DNA of 64,000 bases from Cohnella nanjingensis (GTDB lineage: Bacteria; Bacillota; Bacilli; Paenibacillales; Paenibacillaceae): positions 1-64,000 of the forward strand of contig NZ_JACJVP010000036.1 in NCBI RefSeq assembly GCF_014212125.1, in the 5' to 3' direction. The position numbers were made by a program, and so were the translations under genes. Below the pieces are notes generated by a model, which ran no database searches, was not told where the DNA came from, and saw only the letters and a list, made by a program, of their open reading frames with translations. Below, in pieces: positions 1 to 8,305 of this stretch; positions within the stretch are counted from its first letter, which is position 1, and every line of letters starts with the position of its first letter.

Positions 1-69
1 GTCCTAACACCAACCCCGTCCCAACACCAATCCCGCCTCAACTACGCCTCGCCCCCGACCCACCACCAA

Positions 70-89
70 CCTCGCGGAATGCAGCGAGG
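70..89 (-). terminator. Weak hairpin 3' of the acrylyl-CoA-reductase-like gene
   Basis: A 6-bp inverted repeat (CCTCGC ... GCGAGG, 8-nt loop) lies just past the stop codon of the minus-strand gene ending at 101. There is no T-run, so termination is only suggested. Bases 1-69 are C-rich low-complexity sequence with no recognisable feature. Confidence 0.3.
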
Positions 90-100
90 CCGCCGCCGGC

Positions 101-1090
101 TTACAGCGCGACGAGCACCCGGCCGCGGACTTCGCCCCGCAGGATCGCGTCGAGCGCGTCCGGCAGCTCGTCCAGCGTCGCTTCGCGCGCGATGGCGCTG
201 AGCAGCCCGGAGGGCTTAAGCTCGCCTGTGAGACGCTCCCAGGTCCGCTTGCGCAGCGGCATCGGGCAGAGCACCGAATCGATGCCGAGCAGCTGGACGC
301 CGCGCAGGATGAACGGATACACGTTGGTCGCGAAGTCTGCCCCGCCGGTGAACCCGCTCAGCGCGACGCCGCCGCCGTACCGTACCGTGCCCAGCACGTG
401 CGGCAGGAAGCTGCCGCCGACCGGGTCGACGGCGCCCGCCCAGCGTTCCCGATGCAGGGCGCGCCCTTCGGGCATGCGCAGCGCATCAGGCGCCAGCACC
501 TCGCTCGCGCCCAGTTCCTGCAGGAAGCCGTGTTCCTCTTCCTTGCGCGTGCTGGCAGTGACCTCGTATCCGCGCCCGGCCAGCATGGACACCGCCGCGC
601 TGCCGACGCCGCCGGTCGCGCCAGTCACGAGTACCGGGCCTTGCCCCGGCGCGAGACCGGCTTCCTCCAGCCGGTGCACGGACAGCGCCGCCGTGAAGCC
701 GGCCGTGCCGAGCGCCATCGCTTCCTTCATGCTGAGCCCGGCCGGCAGCGGCACGACCCAATCGCCGGGCACGCGAGCATACTCGCTATAGCCGCCGTAG
801 GTCGAGACGCCGAGGCCGTACCCGGTGACGAGCACCTCGTCGCCCTCCTTGAACCGCGGGTCGTTCGAAGCCGCCACGTGGCCGGCCAGGTCGATGCCGG
901 GCACATGCGGGAAGTGCTTCACGATGGGACCGTTCGGCACGACGGTCATCCCGTCCTTGTAGTTGACGCCTGAGTAGCGAACCCGGATCGTCACGTCTCC
1001 TTCCGGCAGCCGATCGAGCGTCAGCGCTTGTACCTTAACCGATAGCGAATCTCCTTGGCGGTCGACGACCAATGCCCGAAACGAGTCCAT
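101..1090 (-). CDS. acuI: Acrylyl-CoA reductase / YhdH-type zinc-free medium-chain oxidoreductase
   Basis: A 329-residue member of the medium-chain dehydrogenase/reductase superfamily, YhdH/AcuI/YhfP branch. This branch reduces activated double bonds (acryloyl-CoA, quinones) with NADPH in the cytosol. The GroES-like half is residues 1-125. The Rossmann half has the nucleotide-binding GATGGVGS at about 157-164 and the family-typical VNYKD near 52-56. The zinc-binding cysteines of alcohol dehydrogenases are absent, as expected. Length matches the family (about 325-330). The start is fixed by AAAGGAGG 8 nt upstream on the minus strand. It is monocistronic and divergent from the small genes at 1.3 kb. 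Family assignment is firm; the exact substrate is inferred. Confidence 0.85.
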   Translation of the reverse strand: MDSFRALVVDRQGDSLSVKVQALTLDRLPEGDVTIRVRYSGVNYKDGMTVVPNGPIVKHFPHVPGIDLAGHVAASNDPRFKEGDEVLVTGYGLGVSTYGGYSEYARVPGDWVVPLPAGLSMKEAMALGTAGFTAALSVHRLEEAGLAPGQGPVLVTGATGGVGSAAVSMLAGRGYEVTASTRKEEEHGFLQELGASEVLAPDALRMPEGRALHRERWAGAVDPVGGSFLPHVLGTVRYGGGVALSGFTGGADFATNVYPFILRGVQLLGIDSVLCPMPLRKRTWERLTGELKPSGLLSAIAREATLDELPDALDAILRGEVRGRVLVAL

Positions 1091-1142
1091 GTGCAGCGCC
1101 TCCTTTGGATTTCCATTCGAATCCTAAGCTGACAGATAGCGG

Positions 1143-1172
1143 TTGACATATCCGACTGGCCGGTGCTATTGT
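1143..1172 (+). promoter_or_regulatory. Putative sigma-A promoter before leader and small genes
   Basis: TTGACA (1143-1148) and TATTGT (1167-1172) are separated by 18 nt. The promoter precedes a hairpin leader and two small plus-strand reading frames. It is followed by a short AT-rich stretch, unlike the GC-rich surroundings. Confidence 0.5.
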
Positions 1173-1222
1173 ATTAGCATAATTACCGACTAATATTATC
1201 GGAATAATAAAAAAGCCGTCTA

Positions 1223-1268
1223 CCGGTTTAACCGGCGACCCCTTCCTACGCGGAGCGGGTCTCTTTTT
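1223..1268 (+). terminator. Two hairpins and T-run in a leader (possible attenuator)
   Basis: The palindrome CCGGTTTAACCGG (1223-1235) is followed by a second stem, GACCC (1237-1241) with GGGTC (1257-1261), and then TCTTTTTATT. This has the layout of an intrinsic terminator, 33 nt before the ATG at 1301 and about 60 nt after a promoter-like sequence. It could end a short leader RNA or regulate the small genes behind it. No known riboswitch consensus was recognised. Confidence 0.5.
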
Positions 1269-1300
1269 ATTGTCCGATATCGAAGGAGGATTTGCAACGC

Positions 1301-1439
1301 ATGGAAGCCACCGAGAAGATTCCGCTAGCCGGCGCGGGGCTCGTTCTCGGAGCCGGGTGCTTATTATGTCTTCGTCCATATGACGCCCAAAGAAACGGGA
1401 ACGATGACGATGGCAAGCTTCGATTTCGAGGTGGAGTGA
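1301..1439 (+). pseudogene. Small one-TM protein gene with an apparent single-base frameshift
   Basis: An ATG at 1301 sits 10 nt after AGGAGGA. The first 18-19 codons (MEATEKIPLAGAGLVLGAG) start a membrane segment. The frame then continues as a codon-biased tail only if one base near 1350 is skipped. The shifted frame runs AYYVFVHMTPKETG... to a TGA at 1437 and ends in acidic residues, whereas the unshifted frame loses the local G/C third-position preference. The repaired product would be about 45 residues with one transmembrane helix. Function is unknown. It may be a real lesion or a sequencing error; the next gene has a similar defect. Confidence 0.4.
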
Positions 1440-1463
1440 GTCGAGCGTAGAGGAGGAGAGCCG

Positions 1464-1870
1464 ATGAGCTGAGAAAAACGCCCTGGCTAGCCGGATGTGT
1501 GCTAACGCTGGGATTGACGCCGTCCGCCGTCTCGGCTGCGGGCGGGCAGACGACCGCGGCCGAGACGGCGCAGGCGCAAACGGGAACGCTGCCATCGTGT
1601 CATTATTCGCCGGCGGACGACGGAAGGCCGATCCAGGTTCCGGAGAGCGACACGATCGCAGCTTCCGGCGGGACGGCGCCGAAGCCGGTCCGGCTGTCCG
1701 GGGCAGCCGGCACGACCCCGGATCGGGGCGGAGACGCCGGGATCCGAGGCTCGGGCGCGGAGCGGACCGAGGATCGCATCGGCAAGGCGGCATTTGTCGC
1801 CGGCGGGCTGGTTCTGGCCGCGGCGATCGCGACGACGGCCGCGCGGAAGGCGCGGCGCAAGCGGACTTAG
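1464..1870 (+). pseudogene. Small secreted/anchored protein gene with a broken start
   Basis: A good ribosome binding site (AGGAGGAG) precedes ATG at 1464, but the third codon is TGA. If one base were restored after ATGAGC, the reading frame would open into a classical signal peptide (LRKTPWLAGCVLTLGLTP, then AVSA/A cleavage). A low-complexity Ala/Gly/Pro region follows, then a hydrophobic C-terminal segment and a basic tail (ARKARRKRT), stopping at 1870. As it stands, only a GTG at 1499 could start translation and would lose most of the signal peptide. About 134 residues if repaired. The 3' end overlaps the convergent thioredoxin-like gene by 4 nt. No family recognised. Confidence 0.45.
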
Positions 1871-2433
1871 CCGTGCGTCTTCAGCAGCTGCTCAGCGCGG
1901 TTATTCAGCGCTTCGGCGGACAGCGCGCCCAGGACGCCGTCCACGATAACGCCCCGCGCGTCGATGAAGAACGTCGTCGGGATCGGCCGGATGCGGTACC
2001 GGCGGCCGGTCTTGCCGTCTTCGTCGAGGAGGACGGGGAATGCAAAGCCATGATCTTTGACGAATTTACGGGCATCCGATTCGTTGTCCGCCGCCGTGAG
2101 ATTGACGGCTAGAATCTGCAGATCGTCCTTGTGCCGGGCATACAGCCGGGCGAGGCTCGGCGCTTCGTCTTGGCAGGGGCCGCACCAGGAGGCCCAGAAG
2201 TTCAGGATCACCGGCTTGCCCTTGAACTGACTGAGCGTATAGGACCGCCCGTCCATGCCATGCAGATTGAAGCCGGGGGCGAGGGCGTCGATCTCCGGCG
2301 CCTCCTTCAGCGCCGCCGCAGGATTCGCGCGTGGCCTGGCCGCGGCTTCGCCGCCGGCGAACGCGTGATAGAGGGCGAATGCCGCGGTGCCAGCTACGAG
2401 GATCAGGACGAGCCAAGTTTTAACCTTGTTCAT
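1867..2433 (-). CDS. ResA/TlpA-like membrane-anchored thiol-disulfide oxidoreductase
   Basis: About 188 residues. An N-terminal signal anchor (residues 5-24) is followed by an extracytoplasmic thioredoxin fold with the redox motif WCGPC (CxxC at about 84-87) and a cis-proline stretch (PIPTTFFID). Such proteins reduce disulfides outside the membrane, for example apocytochrome c haem-binding cysteines. That link fits the c-type cytochrome at 43.9 kb, but the two genes are far apart. A GTG at 2442 is also possible, but AAAGG is better spaced for ATG 2433. The specific role (ResA versus generic TlpA) cannot be decided here. Confidence 0.82.
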   Translation of the reverse strand: MNKVKTWLVLILVAGTAAFALYHAFAGGEAAARPRANPAAALKEAPEIDALAPGFNLHGMDGRSYTLSQFKGKPVILNFWASWCGPCQDEAPSLARLYARHKDDLQILAVNLTAADNESDARKFVKDHGFAFPVLLDEDGKTGRRYRIRPIPTTFFIDARGVIVDGVLGALSAEALNNRAEQLLKTHG

Positions 2434-2633
2434 CGGAGACACAACCTTTCGCCATGTTATTTCCGATTATATCCATTGATAAACCGGAGATTATCCTTCT
2501 TCGCTTTCTGTAAATATGTCCCAACGTCCCGGTTTCCAATCAGGGTTGACAAAGTTTGGACGATGATTCCGGAACACCGTATCAATCCGGTAAAATGACA
2601 AAGCATTTCCCGATCGCGTTGACCAGGCCGCTG

Positions 2634-2688
2634 GAGACCGAATGCCGTTCCCGATATCGGGTGCGCCGTCCGGTCTCTTTCTTTTTCC
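2634..2688 (+). terminator. Terminator-like hairpin in the metY leader
   Basis: GAGACCG (2634-2640) pairs with CGGTCTC (2671-2677) and is followed by TTTCTTTTTC. A self-complementary CCCGATATCGGG sits inside the loop. The T-tract ends about 30 nt before the metY start codon. It reads as an intrinsic terminator inside the leader, suggesting transcription attenuation. The leader lacks the S-box/SAM-I conserved blocks and the T-box GGTGG element, so the ligand is unknown. A TTGACA lies at 2546-2551, without a convincing -10 at standard spacing. Confidence 0.5.
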
Positions 2689-2718
2689 CACCCCAATATG
2701 ACCGAGGAGATGTGCGGT

Positions 2719-4026
2719 ATGAGCGAAGCTAAGCCCAATTGGAAGTTCGACACGTTGCAGATTCACGCGGGAGCCAGACCCGATCCGACGACGGGCGCCC
2801 GCGCCACGCCGATCTATCAGACGACGTCCTTCGTATTCGACAGCGTGGAGCAGGGGCAGCGGCTCGCCAGCTTCGAGGAGGAAGGGCATCTATACACCCG
2901 AATCGGCAATCCGACGAACGACGTGCTGGAGCAGCGGATCGCCGCGCTCGAAGGCGGCGTCGGCGCCCTGGCGGTCGCATCCGGGTCGGCAGCCGTGACG
3001 TATGCCATCTTCAACCTGGCGGGCGCCGGCGACGAGATCGTCGCCGCCCAGACGCTGTACGGCGGGACGTTTAACCTGTTCGACGTGACGCTGCCGAAGC
3101 TTGGCATCCGCACGCGCTTCGTCGATCCCGACGATCCCGAGAACTTCCGCGGGGCGATCAACGACAAGACGAAGGCGGTCTTCATCGAGTCGATCGGCAA
3201 TCCGGGGATCAACTTGATCGATATCGCGCGGGTGGCCGAGATCGCCCACGCGCACGGCATTCCGCTCATCGTGGACAACACGTTCGGCACGCCGTACCTG
3301 CTCCGCCCGATCGATCACGGCGCGGACATCGTCGTCCACTCCGCCACCAAGTACATCGGGGGACACGGCACGTCCATCGGCGGACTCATCGTCGACAGCG
3401 GACGCTTCGACTGGACGAACGGCAAATTTCCGGGTTTTACCGAGCCGGACAAGAGCTACGGCGGCATCCGTTTCGTCGAGAAATTCAAAGAGCTGGCGTA
3501 TATCACGAAGGTCCGGGTGCAGTTTCTTCGGGACATTGGCGCCTCCATCAGCCCGTTCAACACGTTCCTGCTGCTGCAGGGGCTGGAGACGCTGTCGCTG
3601 CGCGTGGAGAAGCACCTGTCGAATACCCGCAAGGTGGTGGCGTTCCTGAACGGTCACCCGGACGTGGAGTGGGTCAACTATCCGGGGCTGGCGGACAACA
3701 AATATCATGCGCTGTCTCAGCAGTATTTCCCTAAAGGTCCGGGCGCGATCTTCACCTTCGGCGTAAGAGGCGGGTACGAGGCGGCGAAGGAGACGATCAA
3801 CCGGCTGCGGCTGTTCTCGCTGCTCGCTAACGTGGCGGACGCGAAGTCGCTCGTCATCCATCCGGCCAGCACGACGCACGCGCAGTTGTCTGCGGAGGAG
3901 CAAGCCCGCGCGGGCGTGACGCCGGAGCTGATCCGGCTGTCAGTCGGGATCGAGGATCCGGACGATCTGATCGACGATCTGGCCCAAGCGATCCGGCACG
4001 CGCGAACGCCGGTCGCGGCGCCGTGA
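2719..4026 (+). CDS. metY: O-acetylhomoserine aminocarboxypropyltransferase (homocysteine synthase)
   Basis: A 435-residue PLP enzyme of the Cys/Met metabolism family. It makes homocysteine from O-acetylhomoserine and sulfide in the cytosol. The PLP-binding lysine is in HSATKYIGGHG (K211). The insert and length of about 430 separate it from the shorter cystathionine synthases/lyases (about 380). The start at 2719 is chosen because GAGGAGA lies 8 nt upstream; an in-frame ATG at 2698 overlaps the leader T-tract and has no binding site. The terminator-like structure just upstream suggests regulated read-through. Confidence 0.93.
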   Translation: MSEAKPNWKFDTLQIHAGARPDPTTGARATPIYQTTSFVFDSVEQGQRLASFEEEGHLYTRIGNPTNDVLEQRIAALEGGVGALAVASGSAAVTYAIFNLAGAGDEIVAAQTLYGGTFNLFDVTLPKLGIRTRFVDPDDPENFRGAINDKTKAVFIESIGNPGINLIDIARVAEIAHAHGIPLIVDNTFGTPYLLRPIDHGADIVVHSATKYIGGHGTSIGGLIVDSGRFDWTNGKFPGFTEPDKSYGGIRFVEKFKELAYITKVRVQFLRDIGASISPFNTFLLLQGLETLSLRVEKHLSNTRKVVAFLNGHPDVEWVNYPGLADNKYHALSQQYFPKGPGAIFTFGVRGGYEAAKETINRLRLFSLLANVADAKSLVIHPASTTHAQLSAEEQARAGVTPELIRLSVGIEDPDDLIDDLAQAIRHARTPVAAP

Positions 4027-4353
4027 ATGCGGAGAGCCGGCTCCGGAAGGGAGGGAGCGGGAGGAGACGGAGAGGAACGTCGGAGGCAGAGAACTCAGGC
4101 GAGACAGAGAACTTCGTTGAGACAGTGAACATAGGCGAGACAGAGAATTTCAAGCCGATCGAGCAGGGGCTCGACGTGAAGCTGACCGGCGGCCAGCACG
4201 CGGGCTGCATTCAACTTGTCGCGCCGAAGGCGTCCGGCATTCATTCGCTGGAAGTATCAGAAGGAACTGGGTATTCTGGACGCTTCTACGGATGAAGGCA
4301 CGCTGTACGATCGCCTGTTCTACGAGGCGATCCCGGACTTCAACGGCCATTGA
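4023..4353 (+). pseudogene. Gene remnant with an intact-looking C-terminal tail
   Basis: No frame is open throughout. The last codons before TGA 4351 read KYQKELGILDASTDEG and continue LYDRLFYEAIPDFNGH, which looks like a genuine conserved protein C-terminus. Upstream, the coding signal moves between frames. At 4098-4155 there are three imperfect 18-20-nt units encoding GETENF, VETVNI and GETENF. I cannot name the parent family. Probably a decayed or truncated gene; bases 4354-4573 hold nothing further that I can support. Confidence 0.35.
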
Positions 4354-4573
4354 GCAAGGGGCAAAGGGCGACAGGGGTAGCAGGGCCGATCGGGCCTTGC
4401 GCCTCGGTCGCTTTTTGCCGTCCGTGTGTCGATCGTGGCGTCCTGCGAGCGGTTGCCCTCAAATTATCCTTGACTTCCCGGTAGTCCGCTTCTAAACTTT
4501 TGATTCATCAGAAGCCTTGCCTCGCCCTCCGCCAGGATCGCGTAACCGACAAGGCGAGGAGGGAACCTCGATC

Positions 4574-5803
4574 GTGTCAGCTTCCACCGCGCCGGAGACG
4601 CGCAGCGCCGCTGCGGCTTCGGTCACCGTCATGCCCGTGCTGCTCGCCATCAGCTTCGTTCATATGATGAACGATTCGATGCAGGCCGTCGTGCCCGCCA
4701 TGTACACCGTTCTGGAGAAATCGCTCAGCTTGTCCTATGTCCAAGTAGGCTGGATCACGTTCGCGCTCAATATGACGTCTTCCGTCATGCAGCCGGTGGT
4801 CGGCAGCTATACCGACCGGACCTCGCGGCCTTATCTGCTGCCCATGGGGATGGCGCTCAGCCTGCTCGGGATGGTCGGCATCGCGCTCGCTCCGGCCTTC
4901 TGGAGCGTATTGGTCGCGGTACTGTTCATCGGCCTCGGCTCCGCCATCTTCCACCCCGAAGGCTCTCGCGTCGTCTACTTCGCGGCGAGCGGAAAGCGCG
5001 GCTTCGCGCAATCCGTCTACCAGGTCGGCGGCAACGCCGGCAGTTCGCTCGCGCCGCTCATGGCGTACGCCATCTTCATCCCGTTCGGCCAATTCGGCGC
5101 GATCTGGGGGACGCTCTTCGCGGGCCTCGCGATCGCGGTCCTGCTCGGTCTCGTGCCATGGTACAAGAAGCAGTTGCAGAATTGGAAAGCTTCGGGCGCG
5201 AAGAAGGGCGGCCGCGGCTTGAACCTGGAGCAGCGGAGTCACCCGAGAGTCGTCTTCGCGATGAGCTTGCTCGTGTTTATCGTCTTCGGGCGTTCCTGGT
5301 ACCACTCGGGGATCAGCGGTTATTATCAATTCTATCTCATCGAGCATTACGGTCTCACGACGCAGCAGGCTCAGATTCCGACGTTTCTGTTCCTGGCCGC
5401 GGGCGTGCTCGGGACCTTCCTCGGCGGGGTGACCGCCGACCGCATCGGGTTGAAAAACATGATCGTCTTCTCCATCGCGGGCGCCATTCCGTTCTCGCTC
5501 ATGCTCCCCTATCTGCCGCTCTGGCTTGTGTACCCGGCCATCTTCCTGCTCGGGCTCATCCTGCTGTCCGGCTTCTCGGTCGTCGTCGTATACGCGCAGC
5601 ATCTCATGCCCGCGAAGGTCGGCATGGCTTCGGGCCTCACGACCGGCCTCGCCTTCGGCATGGGCGCCATCGGCGCCGTCGTGCTGGGCAAGGCAGCGGA
5701 CGTGTTCGGCATGACGAGCGTCATGCAGTCGATCGGCTTCCTGCCGTTCGTCGGGCTGCTCACCATGCTGCTGCCATCCGACCGGAAGCGTACCGCCGCT
5801 TAA
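4574..5803 (+). CDS. fsr: Fosmidomycin-resistance-type MFS exporter
   Basis: A 409-residue, 12-helix major facilitator protein of the Fsr (fosmidomycin resistance) branch. Diagnostic is the opening ISFVHMMNDSMQAVVPAMY, followed by SYVQVGWITFALNMTSS and a cytoplasmic DRTSRP loop; two six-helix halves are joined by a charged loop near 195-225. It exports small drugs or metabolites across the plasma membrane, and the physiological substrate is usually unknown. The GTG start at 4574 is preferred because GAGGAGGGA lies 9 nt upstream; the frame is open further upstream without a binding site. Monocistronic, followed by a strong terminator. Confidence 0.85.
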   Translation: MSASTAPETRSAAAASVTVMPVLLAISFVHMMNDSMQAVVPAMYTVLEKSLSLSYVQVGWITFALNMTSSVMQPVVGSYTDRTSRPYLLPMGMALSLLGMVGIALAPAFWSVLVAVLFIGLGSAIFHPEGSRVVYFAASGKRGFAQSVYQVGGNAGSSLAPLMAYAIFIPFGQFGAIWGTLFAGLAIAVLLGLVPWYKKQLQNWKASGAKKGGRGLNLEQRSHPRVVFAMSLLVFIVFGRSWYHSGISGYYQFYLIEHYGLTTQQAQIPTFLFLAAGVLGTFLGGVTADRIGLKNMIVFSIAGAIPFSLMLPYLPLWLVYPAIFLLGLILLSGFSVVVVYAQHLMPAKVGMASGLTTGLAFGMGAIGAVVLGKAADVFGMTSVMQSIGFLPFVGLLTMLLPSDRKRTAA

Positions 5804-5830
5804 TGAAGCGTTTCCCATCGTTTATGAGCG

Positions 5831-5878
5831 AAAGGGGCTGTCTCATAAGGTCGTAAAGCGACCTGAGACAGCCCCTTT
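5831..5878. terminator. Long near-perfect hairpin, bidirectional terminator or IS-end-like
   Basis: AAAGGGGCTGTCTCA (from 5831) pairs with TGAGACAGCCCCTTT (to 5878). An inner GGTCG/CGACC stem and a TAAAG loop complete about 20 bp of pairing. It ends both the fsr transcript and anything from the right. GGGGCTGTCTCA-like ends are also common at insertion-sequence termini in Bacillota (recalled, not checked), and the next 240 bp are foreign-looking. Confidence 0.7.
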
Positions 5879-6116
5879 GGCCTAGCAGCAGCGAATATGC
5901 GCCAATTTCTTGATGATATAGGGGACCTTTCGGCACATCGATTCTATAAGTGCCATCATTGTACAATTCTTTTCCAATGTTGCTCTCAAAATCGGATAAA
6001 TCGATGGCCATGGTGTATTCGCCGTTAACCAAATGACCGTTTGTGTCCGTAAATTCCTTTGTGCTATTTGCGATATAAGCCATGCCTTCTGTCTTTAAAC
6101 CAATAAAACCGGTTTT
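5879..6116 (-). pseudogene. AT-rich gene fragment, truncated at both ends
   Basis: A minus-strand frame open from 6116 encodes KTGFIGLKTEGMAYIANS, then a beta-rich stretch (MAIDLSDFESNIGKEL, YNDGTYRIDVPKG). The frame runs into the hairpin at 5831-5878. The 5880-6120 region is clearly richer in A/T than its surroundings and uses AT-ending codons. No start codon with a binding site matches. I read it as the stump of a horizontally acquired gene. Function unknown. Confidence 0.35.
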
Positions 6117-6194
6117 CTAGAGAACGAAACCGAATAGGACGAAATATAACTTTCAACACGCGGTCGTTTGCTTCTCGCCTTCATAGCTGTCCCA

Positions 6195-6217
6195 AAGCCG
6201 CCTACCCGGCGGCTTTT
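6195..6217 (+). terminator. Intrinsic terminator upstream of the sugar ABC operon
   Basis: AAGCCGCC, a five-base loop (tacCC region), then GGCGGCTTTTT. It isolates the operon starting at 6435 from upstream transcription. The 220 bp between it and the permease must hold the operon promoter, but no clear -35/-10 pair was found. Confidence 0.75.
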
Positions 6218-6434
6218 TCGCGCCCGCAAGGGTGAAAACGGTTCGCTCGAGGTAGAAATTCGTTCTCCGCCAAGCAACGGGAATCCTGCATCGGCGAACG
6301 GTTTTGTATCCCGTATGTTACCGATAACTCTTTACAATGAGAAGCAGATCGAAACAACACGGTAACTCGCGACTGAACTGGAAAACGATTTCTGTAAGCG
6401 GTTTAGCACGCGCGTTCCGGCAGGAGGGGTCCAC

Positions 6435-7385
6435 ATGAAACCGGTCGTCAGCACGGCCAGTCCGCTCGCCCGGGGCGGGAGAGGAATTCCAGATCGATAC
6501 CGGCTGTTTTTGTATGCGCTTCCTTTTCTCGTCTTGGTGTTCCTGTTCAGTTATTTGCCGCTCTACGGCTGGATCTACGCGCTGTACAATTACCGTCCCG
6601 GCTACTCTCTGAGCGACACGCCGTTCGTCGGCTTGCACTGGTTCCGGTCCATCTTCTCGAACCCGACGCAGACGCAAGAGGTTATGCGCGTCATGCGCAA
6701 CACGCTGGCGATGAGCAGCCTCGGCATCCTCACGTCGGTGCTGCCGGTGGCGTTCGCCGTCCTGCTCACGGAGATTCGGACGTTGTGGTTCAAGAAGACG
6801 GTGCAGATCCTGACGACGCTGCCGAACTTTATCAGCTGGGTGCTGGTCTACTCCATCGCCTTCATGATGTTCAACGTCGACAACGGCCTGATCAACAAGC
6901 TCATGATCGATTTGGGCTTCCAAGACCGAGGCGTCAACTATCTGGCCACCGACAGCCATACCTGGCTGGCGATGATCCTGTGGAGCACGTGGAAAGGGCT
7001 CGGCTGGGGCGCCATCATGTACATCGCGGCGATCACCTCGATCGACCAGGAGCTGTACGACGCGGCGAAGGTCGACGGCGCCGGCCGGTTCCGGGTGATG
7101 TGGAACATCACGGTGCCCGGCATCATGCCGACCTTCTTCGTCCTGCTGCTGCTGTCCATCGCGAACTTCATCAACAACGGGATGGAGCAATACTTCGTCT
7201 TCCAGAATGCGATCAACAAGGACCATATCGAAGTGCTCGACCTGTATGTCTACAACACCGGGATGCTGGGCGCCAACTTCTCGTTCGCCACGGCCGTGAG
7301 CATGCTCAAATCCCTCGTCAGCATCGCGCTGCTGTTCTTCGCCAACCGCTTGTCCAAATGGGTACGCGGCGAATCGATCATTTGA
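6435..7385 (+). CDS. Carbohydrate ABC transporter permease, LplB type
   Basis: A 316-residue integral membrane protein with six predicted helices. The CUT1 permease EAA loop (DAAKVDGAGRFRVMWNITVP), which contacts the ATPase, lies near residues 213-232. The N-terminal helix-turn with SYLPLYGWIYALYNYRPG is typical of LplB/YtcP-like subunits for poly- or oligosaccharide breakdown products. AGGAGGGGT precedes ATG. First gene of an operon with the second permease (24 nt gap) and the lipoprotein at 8493. No ATPase gene is present, so a shared MsmX-type ATPase elsewhere is expected. Confidence 0.88.
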   Translation: MKPVVSTASPLARGGRGIPDRYRLFLYALPFLVLVFLFSYLPLYGWIYALYNYRPGYSLSDTPFVGLHWFRSIFSNPTQTQEVMRVMRNTLAMSSLGILTSVLPVAFAVLLTEIRTLWFKKTVQILTTLPNFISWVLVYSIAFMMFNVDNGLINKLMIDLGFQDRGVNYLATDSHTWLAMILWSTWKGLGWGAIMYIAAITSIDQELYDAAKVDGAGRFRVMWNITVPGIMPTFFVLLLLSIANFINNGMEQYFVFQNAINKDHIEVLDLYVYNTGMLGANFSFATAVSMLKSLVSIALLFFANRLSKWVRGESII

Positions 7386-7408
7386 ATCCGACATAAGGGG
7401 TGAGGCTC

Positions 7409-8305
7409 ATGACATCGCGCATCCGGTTCGGCGACGCGGCGTTCCAGACCTTGAATTACTTGTTCTTCGCGATCTTCACGTTCCTATGCCTGTTCCCGTT
7501 CTACTATCTGTTCATCAATACGATCAGCAGCAACGACCTCAGCGCGCGCGGCCTCGTCACCTGGTACCCGAAGGAGATCCACTTCGACAACTACGTCCAG
7601 GTGCTGAAGCTGAAGGGGCTCTCCCAGGCGGCGATCGTCTCGCTCGGCCGGACGGTCATCGGGACCGCGACCGCCGTCCTCGGCTCCGCGTTCCTCGGCT
7701 TTATTTTCACGAAGCGCAAGATGTGGGGACGCACGTTCTGGTACCGCTTCATGATGATCACGATGTACTTCAACGCCGGGATCATCCCATGGTACGTCAT
7801 CATGATGAAGCTGCATATGACCAACAACTTCCTGGCTTATATCCTGCCGGCAATCGTCTCTCCGTTCTACGTCATCCTGGTGAAGACGTTCGTCGAATCG
7901 CTGCCCGAGGTGCTGCAAGAATCGGCGGAGATCGACGGGGCCGGCACGATGACGCTGTTCGGCCGCATCATCCTCCCGCTGATCATGCCGATCGCCGCCA
8001 CGATCGCGATCTTCGCCGCCGTCGGCCAGTGGAATTCCTTCATCGACACCGTGTTCCTGATGACCGACCAGAAGTACTACACGCTCCAATTCGTGCTCTA
8101 CAAGTATCTGAACGAGTCCAACTCGATCGCTTCGATCATCCGCAGCAGCGGCGGAGCGGCCAATATCGACCTGTCCAAGATGCAGACCGCCACGTCCATC
8201 CGGACGACGGTATCCATGATTGTGGTCATCCCGATTCTGTTCGTCTATCCGTTCTTCCAGCGCTACTTCGTCAAAGGCATCATGATCGGCGCCGTCAAAG
8301 GCTGA
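7409..8305 (+). CDS. Carbohydrate ABC transporter permease, LplC/YtcP type
   Basis: A 298-residue partner permease with six helices and the EAA loop ESAEIDGAGTMTLFGRIILP near 171-190. It ends in the family-typical QRYFVKGIMIGAVKG. ATG 7409 is chosen over GTG 7400 because AAGGGGTGAG fits ATG spacing and overlaps the GTG. It should pair with the 6435-7385 permease to form the channel. The 187 bp to the next gene contain no strong terminator, so transcription probably continues into the lipoprotein gene. Confidence 0.88.
   Translation: MTSRIRFGDAAFQTLNYLFFAIFTFLCLFPFYYLFINTISSNDLSARGLVTWYPKEIHFDNYVQVLKLKGLSQAAIVSLGRTVIGTATAVLGSAFLGFIFTKRKMWGRTFWYRFMMITMYFNAGIIPWYVIMMKLHMTNNFLAYILPAIVSPFYVILVKTFVESLPEVLQESAEIDGAGTMTLFGRIILPLIMPIAATIAIFAAVGQWNSFIDTVFLMTDQKYYTLQFVLYKYLNESNSIASIIRSSGGAANIDLSKMQTATSIRTTVSMIVVIPILFVYPFFQRYFVKGIMIGAVKG

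Noticed and set aside
2462..2700. S-box or T-box riboswitch before metY
   Set aside because: The conserved SAM-I core and the T-box GGTGG element were not found by eye; only the terminator-like part is supported.
6168..6365. Small plus-strand gene before the sugar operon
   Set aside because: The frame crosses a terminator hairpin, lacks a binding site and resembles no protein.
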